Assembly (NCBI GenBank): GCA_036381215.1
Contig: DASVDF010000010.1
Span: forward strand, 1-29,250
Reading direction: 5' to 3'
DNA length: 29,250 nucleotides
DNA from: IDS-8 sp036381215
GTDB taxonomy: Bacteria; Pseudomonadota; Gammaproteobacteria; Steroidobacterales; Woeseiaceae
The notes below the pieces were generated by a model. The model was not told where the DNA came from, searched no databases, and saw only the letters and a program-made list of their open reading frames with translations. Position numbers and translations under genes: made by a program. Below, one piece after another: positions 14,666-23,124 of the stretch (position 1 is the stretch's first letter; every line of letters begins with the position of its first letter).

Positions 14666-16126
14666 TCAGAGATTCTCCAGCAGGCGACGATACACGGCGA
14701 TGACGTTGGCGTAGTCCCCGAGCGAGATACGCTCGTCCACGCCATGAAAGCGCGCCACGTCTTGCGGCGTTACGGTCAGCGCGAAGAACCGGTAGACGTC
14801 GTCCGCGATCGGCACGAAATGCCGGGAATCCGTGCCGGCGACCATGAGCCAGGGCGCGACGATCACGTCGTCGCCCAATACTTCGCCGATCGTGCCCCCG
14901 AGAAGCGCCCACGACGGCGACGTCGTGCTCGAGGTCGGCGAGGGCTCGATCGCAATCAACGCGCGTACCTCGACGCGCGGATCGTCGATGATCCGCCGAA
15001 TGCGCGCCAGCGTGCCGTCGACCGTGTCGCCCGGCAGGATGCGCAGGTTCACGGTCGCCGTCGCCCGCGGCGCGAGCACGTTGTCCTTCTCGCCCGCGCG
15101 GAACATCGTCGGCGCGGTCGTCGTGCGCACCAGGGTGGCGGTGCTCGGGTCGCTCGTGAGCGCCGAGAGCAGAACGGGTTCGAGCAGCCAGCGATTCGCG
15201 ATCGCGAAGCGCTGCCCGAACGGCAGGTGCGGCGCGAGCGTGACGAACAGCTGCTCCGCGGCGCCGTCGAGCCGCGCGGGGAAGGGATGCTCCTCGAGCC
15301 GGGCCACCGCGCGGCTGACGTTGCCGATCGCCGTGTGCGCGGGCGGACGGGACGAGTGGCCGCCCTCCTCCTCGGACGTGAGCTCGACCGTCAGATAGCC
15401 CTTCTCCGCGATGCCGACGAGCGCGATCGGTGCCGCCACGCCCGGGATCAGACCGTCTGCCACGAAGCCGCCCTCGTCCAGCACGAATTCGAGTTTCACA
15501 CCGCGCCGGCCGAGATACGCGGCCACCTCGCGTGCGCCCTCGCCGCCGGTCTCCTCGTCGTGGCCGAACGCGAGATACACGGTGCGCGCGGGTTGAAAGT
15601 CGTCGGCCAGCAGCTGTTCCACCGCCTCGAGCAGGCCCATCAGGCTGGACTTGTCGTCCATCGCGCCGCGGCCCCAGACATACCCATCGGCGATCGCGCC
15701 GGCGAACGGCGGCTCTGTCCACGCTTCCGCGTCGAGCACCGGCACGACGTCCTGGTGGGCGAGGAGCAGCACCGGCCGCGCCGCGGGATCGCGGCCCATC
15801 CACTCGAAAAGCACGCTCGAGCCGCTGATTTCGGTCCGAATCAGCCGGTCGTGAACGCCCGGGAACGCCTCGCGGAGAAACTCGTGGAAGGCACGGAACG
15901 TCTCGCGATCCGCGGCCGTCGTGCCGGACGAAACCGTGCGGAACGTGATCGCGGTCGCGAGACGGCGCGGCGCGGCGGAGTCCCGCGGCGGAGTGTCGAC
16001 GGGTGCGACGGCGGCCGTCTGGTGCGAGGTCGTCAGAACGGTATTGACGACGAGAACGGCGAGCAGCGCTACTAGAAGCGTCACGAGGCCGAGCGCCGCG
16101 GAGCGCCAGCTTATGGTTGTATGCAC
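14666..16126 (-). CDS. M20 family metallopeptidase (PM20D1/CPS1-like), membrane-anchored
   Basis: The 486-residue protein has one N-terminal hydrophobic segment (about 10-30) that would anchor or export it, and then an M20 di-zinc peptidase. Zinc and catalytic residues are visible: His124 and Asp126 in LLLAHQDVVPV, Asp157 in GAMDDK, Glu191-Glu192 in HDEETGG, Asp217 in VLDEGG and a C-terminal His in SRHFVPI. The long form with an N-terminal anchor and the HGVDERI segment near the end resembles carboxypeptidase S and mammalian PM20D1, which make or cleave N-acyl amino acids. The real substrate here is unknown. The start is GTG at 16126; no clear ribosome site. The 266 bases upstream to mscS hold no evident gene. 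Confidence 0.9.
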   Translation of the reverse strand: MHTTISWRSAALGLVTLLVALLAVLVVNTVLTTSHQTAAVAPVDTPPRDSAAPRRLATAITFRTVSSGTTAADRETFRAFHEFLREAFPGVHDRLIRTEISGSSVLFEWMGRDPAARPVLLLAHQDVVPVLDAEAWTEPPFAGAIADGYVWGRGAMDDKSSLMGLLEAVEQLLADDFQPARTVYLAFGHDEETGGEGAREVAAYLGRRGVKLEFVLDEGGFVADGLIPGVAAPIALVGIAEKGYLTVELTSEEEGGHSSRPPAHTAIGNVSRAVARLEEHPFPARLDGAAEQLFVTLAPHLPFGQRFAIANRWLLEPVLLSALTSDPSTATLVRTTTAPTMFRAGEKDNVLAPRATATVNLRILPGDTVDGTLARIRRIIDDPRVEVRALIAIEPSPTSSTTSPSWALLGGTIGEVLGDDVIVAPWLMVAGTDSRHFVPIADDVYRFFALTVTPQDVARFHGVDERISLGDYANVIAVYRRLLENL

Positions 16127-16392
16127 CGCCTTGATACACCGGCACAGTGCGTCGCTGCAGGAACTTCCAAAGTTGCGATCTCCTGTTCGAGTGAATCTGC
16201 TTTTCTGGAGCCGACGTCATCCCGATCGGCGTCCGCTAACCGCCGCAGCATACCCGGACCGCTTCGGATCGGCGATGCCGGCTGACCGACACTCCCCTCG
16301 CCCGCAATCATCTCGCGCAACCGCCGGAGGACAGCTCCGGCCGCGCCGTTGCGCAGCCTGTTAGAATCCGGCGCGTTACGTGAGGAGGGGCG

Positions 16393-17490
16393 ATGGATCC
16401 GATCGAAACGCTGGAATACGAATTATTCGGCAACTCGCTGCTGGCCTGGGGCACGGCAGCCGCCGTCTTCGTCGCCGCCTGGCTGCTGCTGGGGATCGCA
16501 CGGCGGGTGACGCAGAGCCGGTTGCAGACGTTCTCCGAAGCGCACGAAGCGATGGCATGGAAGATTGCCGCGCACACGATCTCGCAAACCCGGGGCTGGT
16601 TCCTGTTCCTGATCGCGCTGGTCATCGCAGCGCAGTTCGTCGTACTGCCGGCGTCCGTCAATTCCGTGCTCGAGAAGGGCGCGACGATCGGTCTTTTGGT
16701 GCAGCTCGGCCTCTGGGCCACCGCGGCGTTCGCTGTCGGTATGCGCCTGCGGCACGAGCGGCGTGTTGCCGTGGATCCCTCCGCCGTCGCGGCCATGGAC
16801 GTCCTCGGTTTCGTGCTGCGCGTCGCCATCTGGACATTCGTTGTCCTGCTGGCCCTCGACAACCTCGGGGTCGAGATCACCGCGCTGGTTGCAGGACTGG
16901 GTATTGGAGGTATCGCCGTCGCGCTCGCCGTCCAGAACATCCTGGGCGACCTGTTCGCGTCGCTTTCGATCCTGCTCGACAAGCCGTTCGTGGGCGGGGA
17001 TTTCCTCGACGTCAACGGCTATCTCGGCAGCGTCGAGAAGATTGGCATCAAGACCACCCGCTTGCGCAGCATCTCCGGTGAGCAGCTCATCCTGTCGAAC
17101 AATGACCTGCTCAACAGCCGGATCCGCAACTACGGCCGCATGTTCGAAAGGCGCGTGGTGTTCACGGTCGGCGTCACTTACCAGACGCCGCCGGACAAGC
17201 TGCGCCGGATTCCCGGGATACTGATGGGGGCCCTCGAAGGCCACGAAAAGGTCCGCGTCGATCGGGCGCACTTCCAGAAATTCGGGGACTCCGCCCTGAT
17301 CTTTGAAGTCGTTTATTACGTCACCTCGGCCGACTACAGCCTCTATATGGACATTCAGCAAGAGGCGAATCTGACGATCTACGAGCAGTTTGCCGAGGAG
17401 CAGATCGAGTTCGCCTATCCGACCCAGACACTGTACGTCGCGCAGGCCGAGCCATCGCGCGAGCCCCGTTCTGAAATCGATTCGAGATGA
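16393..17490 (+). CDS. MscS family mechanosensitive ion channel
   Basis: Small-conductance channels of this family open under membrane tension to release solutes in hypo-osmotic shock. The 365-residue protein has about five hydrophobic spans (near 15-36, 66-84, 97-116, 136-158) and the pore-lining Gly/Ala-rich helix ALVAGLGIGGIAVALAVQN (164-182). NILGDLFASLSILLDKPFVGGDFL follows it, and then the soluble beta and alpha/beta domains (about 195-345). It has two more spans than E. coli MscS. ATG at 16393 has an excellent GAGGAGGGG site. A plausible -10 (TAGAAT at 16362) has no convincing -35. It is convergent with the TPR gene. Confidence 0.93.
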   Translation: MDPIETLEYELFGNSLLAWGTAAAVFVAAWLLLGIARRVTQSRLQTFSEAHEAMAWKIAAHTISQTRGWFLFLIALVIAAQFVVLPASVNSVLEKGATIGLLVQLGLWATAAFAVGMRLRHERRVAVDPSAVAAMDVLGFVLRVAIWTFVVLLALDNLGVEITALVAGLGIGGIAVALAVQNILGDLFASLSILLDKPFVGGDFLDVNGYLGSVEKIGIKTTRLRSISGEQLILSNNDLLNSRIRNYGRMFERRVVFTVGVTYQTPPDKLRRIPGILMGALEGHEKVRVDRAHFQKFGDSALIFEVVYYVTSADYSLYMDIQQEANLTIYEQFAEEQIEFAYPTQTLYVAQAEPSREPRSEIDSR

Positions 17491-17587
17491 AATACGTTCT
17501 ATAAGCATTTGACTTATAAGCTGGGGTACTGCCAGAACATTCAGCCTATTCAAGGACACGCAGAGGGAGCCGGGTCACGCCCAAAGT

Positions 17588-17631
17588 CGTTCGGCCGGCG
17601 CCCAGGCGCCCGCGCGGGTCACCGCCGAACG
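17588..17631. terminator. Inverted repeat in the mscS / TPR-protein convergent gap
   Basis: CGTTCGGC (17588-17595) and GCCGAACG (17624-17631) are perfect 8-base arms, and the 28-base loop contains GGCGCC-CA-GGCGCC. It sits just before the TPR gene stop, and the 143-base gap holds no gene. It may be a two-way terminator; no T tract. Confidence 0.35.
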
Positions 17632-17633
17632 CG

Positions 17634-19676
17634 TTACAGTGCGAGCAAACCGCGACCGCGCGTTCCGGTGAAGGCCGGATCGCGCCGGGCGAGCCAGTGC
17701 GCGCGCCAGCCGTCCGCCAGCGCGCGCTGCACCGCCGCGGCGGCGGCTGCATGCTCGCCGCGCAGCGCGAGCACCATGCCGCGCTCGTAGTCCAGCTCGA
17801 AATTCACGAGTCCCTCGCCCGCCAGGCGCGCGAACAGACGTTCCGCATCGTCCAGCAAGGCGAGGCCACGCTCCCGGGCACCCGTCCGCAGCAACGCGCC
17901 GGCGTAATACAGCCCGTGCGGAAAGCGCCACGTCCAGACCAGCGCGTCGGCAACCCACTGCTCGAGATTGGCGGCGACACGCTCGTAGTAGCTCCGCGCC
18001 TTCTTCGCCTCGCCGGCGAACAGTTGCGCGAGCGCCGCGTTGGCGAGCGCTTCGTCGCTCGAACGCTCACCCTGCAGGCGGCCCTCGGTATACGAGCACA
18101 GCTCGGCATTGCGCCCGCCAGCGATCAGCACCGCCATGCGCGTGCGCACGACCTGCGCGTCATGCGGCGCGAGTGCCTCGGCGCGCTGCAGCATCTCCTC
18201 CGCCGCCGCAAGCTCGTCCCGATCGAGGTACAGCAGGCTGAGGCTCGCCGGGTAATACGCCCGTTTCGGGTTGACCGCGTTCGCCTTTTCCCACCATTCC
18301 CGCGCCGCGTCGAGGTGCCCAAGGCGCTTCTCCAGCTGCGCCATGCCGGACGGCGCCACGCTGAACTCGGGCGCTATTTCCACCACGGCCAGGAAGCGTT
18401 CCCGGGCCTCGTCGTAGGCGCCCAGCTTGAGCAGGACGAATCCCAGGTTGCAGCCGATGATGGGTGACAGCGGATCGGCTTCCCACGCGTGCTGGAACTG
18501 CTGCCGTGCCTCGCGCAGGCGCATGCGATCCATGAGCGTGAGCCCGAGCCAGGTGTGCGCCATGGAGTAATCCGGGTTCAGCTCCAGCGAGCGGCGCAGC
18601 GAGCGCTCCGCCGCCGCGAAATCGCCCTGCAGCCGCTCGATGAAGCCGCGCGAGGCGTGCGCTTCCGCGAGACGCGGTTCGAGCTCCAGCGCCTTTTCCA
18701 CCAGCGGCGACGCGTGCGCGATCGCCTCCTCCACCGGGATCGACCCGTAGCCCTCGCCGCTCGCGCTCAAGAGCGAGTACGAGTCCGCGAGCCCCGTGTA
18801 CGGCAGCGCGAACTTCGGATCGCGCTCCGTCGCCTGCTCGAAGAAGCGCAGCGCGCTGCGCAGGGATTCTTCGGTGCGCTTATGGAACTGATGACGGCCC
18901 ATCAGGTAGAGGTTGTAGGCCTCGACGTCGCGGGTGCCGGGCACGACGCGCGGACGCCTGGCGCCGTAGAGCTCGACGTGCAGCGCGTCGAACACCGCGC
19001 GCGAAATCTCGTCCTGGATCCTGAAAATGTCGCCCTGCTCGCGGTCGAACACCTGCGTCCAGCGCTGGTACCCGTCCGCCGTGTCGAGCAGCCTCACGAC
19101 GATGCGCAGACGGCCGTCGCTCTTGCGCACGCTGCCTTCCAGCACGTTCGCGACGTTGAGCTTCTCGCCAATGGTGCGCACGTCGTCGGCCGAATCGCGA
19201 AACGCGAACGCCGAGCTGCGGGCGGCGACCCGCAGTCCTTCCACGCGCGAGAGGACGTTCAGCAGGTCCTCGGCCAGCCCTTCGCAGAAGTAGTCGTTTT
19301 CACGGTCGCCGCCGATGTTGCGGAACGGCAGCACCGCCAGCGAGCGTTGCGGCGGGGGCGCCTTTGGCGCCGGCAGCGCCGTCGGCTGCAGTGGGCCCGG
19401 CAAGGCGGGCGTTTCGGGCGGCGTGCGCTGGACGCCGTACGGCGTGAGGTCGAACACCCAGGCGAGGACGACGACGATCGGAAAAGCGATGAGCGCCAGC
19501 GCGATGACCAGCGTCACGCTCCACGCCGGCAGCATCAGGCCGGGAAGGACGACGGAGGATACCTCGATCGCAACCCAGGCCGCGACGGCATACAACGCCG
19601 CGACGCGGATGACCTTGCGCCGGCGGAGCTCTCGATAGAAGCGGTCGATCCTCTCCAGACTCGCAGGGCGAGCCAT
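17634..19676 (-). CDS. Membrane TPR protein with TolB/FlgO-like domain
   Basis: The 680-residue protein starts with an Arg-rich cytoplasmic segment (RFYRELRRRKVIRV), followed by two membrane spans (about 21-45 and 52-74). A Pro-rich linker leads to a TolB N-terminal/FlgO-like domain (about 111-215: SLAVLPFRNIGGDRENDYF, ARSSAFAF, ANVLEGSVRKSDGRLRI). The remainder is TPR repeats (about 265-640), e.g. the ALELEPRLAEAH and SLELNPDYSMAH units. This layout is common in CadC- and adenylate-cyclase-like proteins, but the usual N-terminal winged-helix or cyclase domain is absent. It lies 68 bases downstream of the HEAT gene on the same strand and may be the last gene of the sigma-factor cluster. Function unknown; a scaffold at the inner membrane is likely. 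Confidence 0.8.
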   Translation of the reverse strand: MARPASLERIDRFYRELRRRKVIRVAALYAVAAWVAIEVSSVVLPGLMLPAWSVTLVIALALIAFPIVVVLAWVFDLTPYGVQRTPPETPALPGPLQPTALPAPKAPPPQRSLAVLPFRNIGGDRENDYFCEGLAEDLLNVLSRVEGLRVAARSSAFAFRDSADDVRTIGEKLNVANVLEGSVRKSDGRLRIVVRLLDTADGYQRWTQVFDREQGDIFRIQDEISRAVFDALHVELYGARRPRVVPGTRDVEAYNLYLMGRHQFHKRTEESLRSALRFFEQATERDPKFALPYTGLADSYSLLSASGEGYGSIPVEEAIAHASPLVEKALELEPRLAEAHASRGFIERLQGDFAAAERSLRRSLELNPDYSMAHTWLGLTLMDRMRLREARQQFQHAWEADPLSPIIGCNLGFVLLKLGAYDEARERFLAVVEIAPEFSVAPSGMAQLEKRLGHLDAAREWWEKANAVNPKRAYYPASLSLLYLDRDELAAAEEMLQRAEALAPHDAQVVRTRMAVLIAGGRNAELCSYTEGRLQGERSSDEALANAALAQLFAGEAKKARSYYERVAANLEQWVADALVWTWRFPHGLYYAGALLRTGARERGLALLDDAERLFARLAGEGLVNFELDYERGMVLALRGEHAAAAAAVQRALADGWRAHWLARRDPAFTGTRGRGLLAL

Positions 19677-19744
19677 GTCCGGTCCTCGGGAAGTCCCGCC
19701 CTGCTTCTACCATAGCAGCCGCGTTCCGGTCGATAGCGGCCGCG

Positions 19745-20737
19745 TCAGTGCCGGGCGGCGTCCCCGCCCGCGAGCAAACGCTCGATCGCCGCGAGCCCCC
19801 GCTCGGATTCCGAATGCGCCAGCCAGAAGAGCGCCTTCTCGCGAACGTCGTGGTGCAGCCGCTCGTCGTGCAGGACGGTGAGCAGGGCGTCGACCGCGCG
19901 ATCCTCCGGGAGCTGCGACAGCGCGAAGACCGCCTCCTCGCGGACGCTCTGCTGCCGATCGGTCGCGATCGCCTGCAGGATGGCCTCCTCGCCCCGGCTC
20001 GCGCCCGTTTGCGCGAGCCAGAACCACGCCTGCGCACGCGTTTCACCGTCCGGATCGCGCCGGCCCTGCCGGATCAGGACATTGATCCGGCGCGGGGCGT
20101 CGGACTGCGAAAGCACGAAGGCGGCATGCTGGCGGATGCCTGCCGGCTCTGCCGAGAACATGAGGTGCTCGATCACGTCCGCGCTCTCCGAGATCCGCAC
20201 CTGCCCCAGCCAGAAGATGGCCTGCTCGCGAATCTCGCCCTCAGCGCCGCCGTTGGCCGCGTCCACGAGCCAGCGCAATGGCCGCTCGCCGGCGTGCATC
20301 GCGATCGCGAGCAGCGCTTCATCGCTCACGCGGGAGTCGATCGCCACCCGGGATCGCAGCCAGTCGAAGCTCTCGGCTACCTCCACGGCGCCGAGATCCG
20401 TTACGCCCTCTGCTGCTTCGACCGCGCAGGCGGGGCTCAGCACCCGCAGCTTGCGCGGCTCGCCGGCTTCGAGCTGCGCGTAAATCCGGACCTGTGCACC
20501 CGGCGGCGCGGGCGAGTCGCACGATCCGTAGGCTCCGTCTTGGTCGAGATTGCACGGGCCCGGTATGCGGGTGTTGCGGTGCCAGTCGAAGCAGCACCAG
20601 GCCGGAGCATCCGCGGCGGCTGCCACCTGCCACGTGTACCAGCCGTTTGCACCCTCGAGGGCCGACAGCGACCCACCGGCCGCAAGCGCCGGCACGACGA
20701 GCGCCGCCGCGACGACGATGCTGCGGGCGCGCCTCAT
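19745..20737 (-). CDS. Exported HEAT-repeat protein with Cys-rich N-terminal region
   Basis: The 330-residue protein has a signal peptide (MRRARS plus hydrophobic core, cleaved near Ala19-Ala20). A region of about 100 residues follows with cysteines at 48, 49, 62, 73 and 104 (WCCFDWHRN, then PCNLD and GSCDSP). From about 165 to the end come at least five HEAT/PBS-lyase-like repeats of about 31 residues with the consensus R-E-x-A-x-F-W-L-x-Q (REQAIFWLGQ, RQHAAFVLSQ, RAQAWFWLAQ, REEAVFALSQ, REKALFWLAH). ATG at 20737 overlaps the stop of the preceding HEAT gene as ATGA, so the two are translationally coupled. The N-terminal part might bind a metal or form disulfides. Exact function unknown. Confidence 0.8.
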   Translation of the reverse strand: MRRARSIVVAAALVVPALAAGGSLSALEGANGWYTWQVAAAADAPAWCCFDWHRNTRIPGPCNLDQDGAYGSCDSPAPPGAQVRIYAQLEAGEPRKLRVLSPACAVEAAEGVTDLGAVEVAESFDWLRSRVAIDSRVSDEALLAIAMHAGERPLRWLVDAANGGAEGEIREQAIFWLGQVRISESADVIEHLMFSAEPAGIRQHAAFVLSQSDAPRRINVLIRQGRRDPDGETRAQAWFWLAQTGASRGEEAILQAIATDRQQSVREEAVFALSQLPEDRAVDALLTVLHDERLHHDVREKALFWLAHSESERGLAAIERLLAGGDAARH

Positions 20738-21666
20738 TGGGTGCCCTCCCCCTCCAGCGTCGAATCGATGATGTCCCACACGGCTTCGCTGTCCATGTTG
20801 ACGAGCGTCTGCAGCAACTCGCGCTTCTCGTCGCTGTCGCGGCTTTCACGGAAGAGCGTGAGCACCGCGTCGTCGTCGCCGGCGATCAAAAGCCCTTCGC
20901 GCACGGCGTCCTTGATGTCCGGAGAATCGGTGCCGCGCCAGATGGCGACCAGGGTTTTCCCCACATCCGGTCCACCGGCGATACCGAGCGCGTGGATGGC
21001 TTGCGCCTGCCGCTCGGGATTGCTGCCGTCCAGGGCCAGCTCGCGCAGCGTCTCGGTATCGCCGGCCACGGCGTAAGCGTTGATCAGGGTTTCCGACATG
21101 TCGCCGCGGGTCCGCAGGGCGCGGAGCTGCTCCAGGGCACCCATGGCGCCGAGCATGTTCACCGCGGCCTGGAACTCTTCCGGATCCCTGGCATTTGCCG
21201 CAATGCGATAAACGGCATCTTCCTGGCCGGCGATCAGGTACGCTTCGAGCACGGCCTGCTTCGTTTCGCGATCGCCGCCGGCGTACAGCTCTTCGAGCGA
21301 GGCGAGCGCCTTCGCGCCGCCCCCGACTCCGATCATGCGGATGGCTTCGCGCCGCACCGCGCTGTCGCCCGAGCGGGCGCTTTCCATGAGCAGCGTTTCC
21401 GCTTCGGGCAGGTCGATCTGGCTCAGCACGAACAGCGCGCGCTGCTTCAGCTCGTCGCTGCCGTCGCCTTGCAGCACCTTCTTCACGATCGGCAGGGCCT
21501 TTTGCGGCGGTGCGGCCACCAGCGCCTCGAGCGCCGCGATCTTCAGTTGCTCCGAATCGGACGGCGATGCCGGCTCTTGCGGCGCACGCGGCCCCGTCTG
21601 CGCGTGCGCGCCCGCAGCGACGCCGAGCAGCAGGCAGGCCATTGCGATTTTCCAGGAATTCGACAT
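20734..21666 (-). CDS. Exported HEAT-repeat protein
   Basis: The 310-residue protein has a clear signal peptide (MSNSWKIAMACLLLGVAAGA, predicted cleavage after AHA at residue 22). A short Pro/Ser-rich stretch follows, and then helical HEAT-like repeats from about 40 to 300 (LKIAALEALVAAP, KQRALFVLSQIDLPEAETLL, RREAIRMIGVGGGAKAL, KQAVLEAYLIAGQ, DAVREGLLIAGD). HEAT solenoids are protein-binding scaffolds; a periplasmic one next to an anti-sigma factor suggests it binds the anti-sigma sensor domain or a shared partner, which is inference. It starts 15 bases after the anti-sigma stop and overlaps the next HEAT gene. It is related in repeat type but not closely in sequence to that neighbour. Confidence 0.82.
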   Translation of the reverse strand: MSNSWKIAMACLLLGVAAGAHAQTGPRAPQEPASPSDSEQLKIAALEALVAAPPQKALPIVKKVLQGDGSDELKQRALFVLSQIDLPEAETLLMESARSGDSAVRREAIRMIGVGGGAKALASLEELYAGGDRETKQAVLEAYLIAGQEDAVYRIAANARDPEEFQAAVNMLGAMGALEQLRALRTRGDMSETLINAYAVAGDTETLRELALDGSNPERQAQAIHALGIAGGPDVGKTLVAIWRGTDSPDIKDAVREGLLIAGDDDAVLTLFRESRDSDEKRELLQTLVNMDSEAVWDIIDSTLEGEGTQ

Positions 21667-21681
21667 GGGAGGTCCCTTCGG

Positions 21682-22422
21682 CTAAATGGAATCCGTTTGA
21701 TCAGAGTCGCGCCGCTGCATTTTGGTTAGCACGACGTCGAGCTCGAACGCGAGCCGCGAGCGCAGCGCCGCCGCATCCGCGGCGCTCGTGCGCTCGTCGG
21801 CGAGCCGGAGCAGGACGGGTTCGAAGGCGCGCAGCACGCGAGCGACGTCCTCCGCCTCATTGTCCTCGGCCACCCGCTCGAAGACGCGGTTCTGGCGCAC
21901 GATGTCCATGATGAGCAGGCGACGATCGGGCTCGCCGTTCAGGTGCGTGATTTCCTGCCGGCTGCGCCGCAGATGGAACTCGAGGCCCCGGGTGAAGGCC
22001 ACGGGTACCGCCTGCACGCCGGGGCGATCATCGCCGGCGACCGTGTTCCCGGGCTCCGCGGTCGTCGGCGCCGGAGTATCGTGCGCGCCCAGGTAAAGGC
22101 CGATGGCGATGCCGGCGACGAGCGCGGCAGCCAGCGGTGCCGCCAGCGAGAGCCACGGGAACCTTCGCACGCGATGGCGGGACCGGTGTCCGCCGCGCTC
22201 CGCGGCGGCGTTCTCGATGCTGCGATGCCAGCGTGCCGTCGCCCGCGGCGGCGCCGCCATCGTCGGTTGCTCGCTCAGCTGTTCGAGCTCACCGCACAGG
22301 ACGCGGTAGCGCTCGCGCAGCGCCGCGTCCTCCTCGAACGCGGCTTCCACCGCCGCCCGCTCGTCGTCGCTCAGGCCGTCGTCGTAGTAATAAAGAATCA
22401 GCGTATCGTCGTTCATGATCAT
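21682..22422 (-). CDS. Transmembrane anti-sigma factor
   Basis: The 246-residue protein begins with a cytoplasmic segment like other anti-sigma domains (DDTLILYYYDDGLSDDERAA, residues 5-24, then LRERYRVLCGELEQLSEQ). One membrane span at about 91-112 follows and then a periplasmic domain of about 130 residues with charged helices. No HxxxCxxC zinc motif is present, so it is not a ZAS-type redox anti-sigma factor. Identification rests on topology and on the adjacent ECF sigma gene, whose stop overlaps the ATG at 22422 as ATGA. A second in-frame ATG lies at 22416. It probably holds the sigma factor at the membrane until an envelope signal is received. Confidence 0.8.
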   Translation of the reverse strand: MIMNDDTLILYYYDDGLSDDERAAVEAAFEEDAALRERYRVLCGELEQLSEQPTMAAPPRATARWHRSIENAAAERGGHRSRHRVRRFPWLSLAAPLAAALVAGIAIGLYLGAHDTPAPTTAEPGNTVAGDDRPGVQAVPVAFTRGLEFHLRRSRQEITHLNGEPDRRLLIMDIVRQNRVFERVAEDNEAEDVARVLRAFEPVLLRLADERTSAADAAALRSRLAFELDVVLTKMQRRDSDQTDSI

Positions 22423-22949
22423 GCGCTCAGCATTTCCGGCACCCGCGGCCGCAGTTTTCTCACGGCTCGAAAGATCGCCTGTTTGACGGTGCCGACGTCC
22501 GTATGCAGCTCCGCGGCAATCTCCTTCAAGCGCCATTGCTCGAGGTGTTTCAGCACGAAGCACACGCGCTCGAGGTCGCTCAGGCAGCGCAAGGCGGCCG
22601 CGAGCACGGCGTCGACGTCCCGGTCCAGCACGCCCTGCTCCGGCGACTCCCCGTCATCGACGAGCTCCGGTCCGAGCGGCAGCAGCCGGTCCGGCCGCTC
22701 CTTGCGCATGAGCTGGAGCGCCGCATTGACGGCGATGCGGTGAATCCAGGTCTCGAGACTCGCAGTGCCCTGGAACTGATCGCGCTTGTGCCACGCCGAC
22801 AACAGCGCCTCCTGCACCGCATCCTCGGCCAGTTGCCGGTTGCGTGTGATCCGGAGGCAGGCCGAGAACCAGCGATCGGCTCGACGGGCGATCGCCGCGT
22901 GGAATTCCGCCTGGGTCGGCCTGCCGCCCCGCTCGCTCGATGCCGTCAT
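22419..22949 (-). CDS. ECF-type RNA polymerase sigma factor
   Basis: The 176-residue protein has sigma region 2 (about 13-82: FSACLRITRNRQLAEDAVQE, then LETWIHRIAVNAALQLMRKE) and region 4 (about 112-172). Region 4 includes the helix-turn-helix LKEIAAELHTDVGTVKQAIFRAVRKLR. Regions 1 and 3 are missing, as in ECF sigma factors. ATG at 22949 follows AAGGAA at good spacing; the open frame extends further but overlaps the M24 peptidase gene in another frame. It is the first gene of the sigma / anti-sigma / HEAT / HEAT cluster and probably autoregulated, though I could not recognise an ECF promoter in 22950-23158. Confidence 0.93.
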   Translation of the reverse strand: MTASSERGGRPTQAEFHAAIARRADRWFSACLRITRNRQLAEDAVQEALLSAWHKRDQFQGTASLETWIHRIAVNAALQLMRKERPDRLLPLGPELVDDGESPEQGVLDRDVDAVLAAALRCLSDLERVCFVLKHLEQWRLKEIAAELHTDVGTVKQAIFRAVRKLRPRVPEMLSA

Positions 22950-23060
22950 TGTTCCTTCGATGCGGGGGAAGGCCGACGGGTTAGCAACGCGGCGACCCCA
23001 CCCGACCGGGAAAGTCATGGGCAGGACGAGTATGCGGCCGCGCCGGCCGCGAAGGCGAGC

Positions 23061-23088
23061 CGGCGGGCGCCGGCCGGGGCGCCCGCCG
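23061..23088. terminator. Strong GC hairpin upstream of the sigma-factor gene
   Basis: Arms 23061-23071 and 23078-23088 are perfect 11-base complements of pure G/C with a 6-base loop. It lies between the M24 peptidase stop (23159) and the sigma gene start (22949), and so could end the upstream transcript; no T tract follows. Confidence 0.4.
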
Positions 23089-23124
23089 TGCCTGGTGTTA
23101 GTCCGATGAGGCGATGGCAGTGAC

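Noticed and set aside
14744..16075. 443-codon plus-strand open frame opposite the M20 peptidase
   Set aside because: Arg/Ala-rich shadow translation with no domain; the M20 gene explains the region.
16111..16320. 69-codon minus-strand open frame between the M20 and mscS genes
   Set aside because: No recognisable motif or ribosome site, and it overlaps the likely promoter regions of both flanking genes.
16308..17559. Two overlapping minus-strand open frames opposite mscS
   Set aside because: One is Ser/Thr/Ala-rich and the other charged low-complexity; both are shadows of the MscS-type channel gene.
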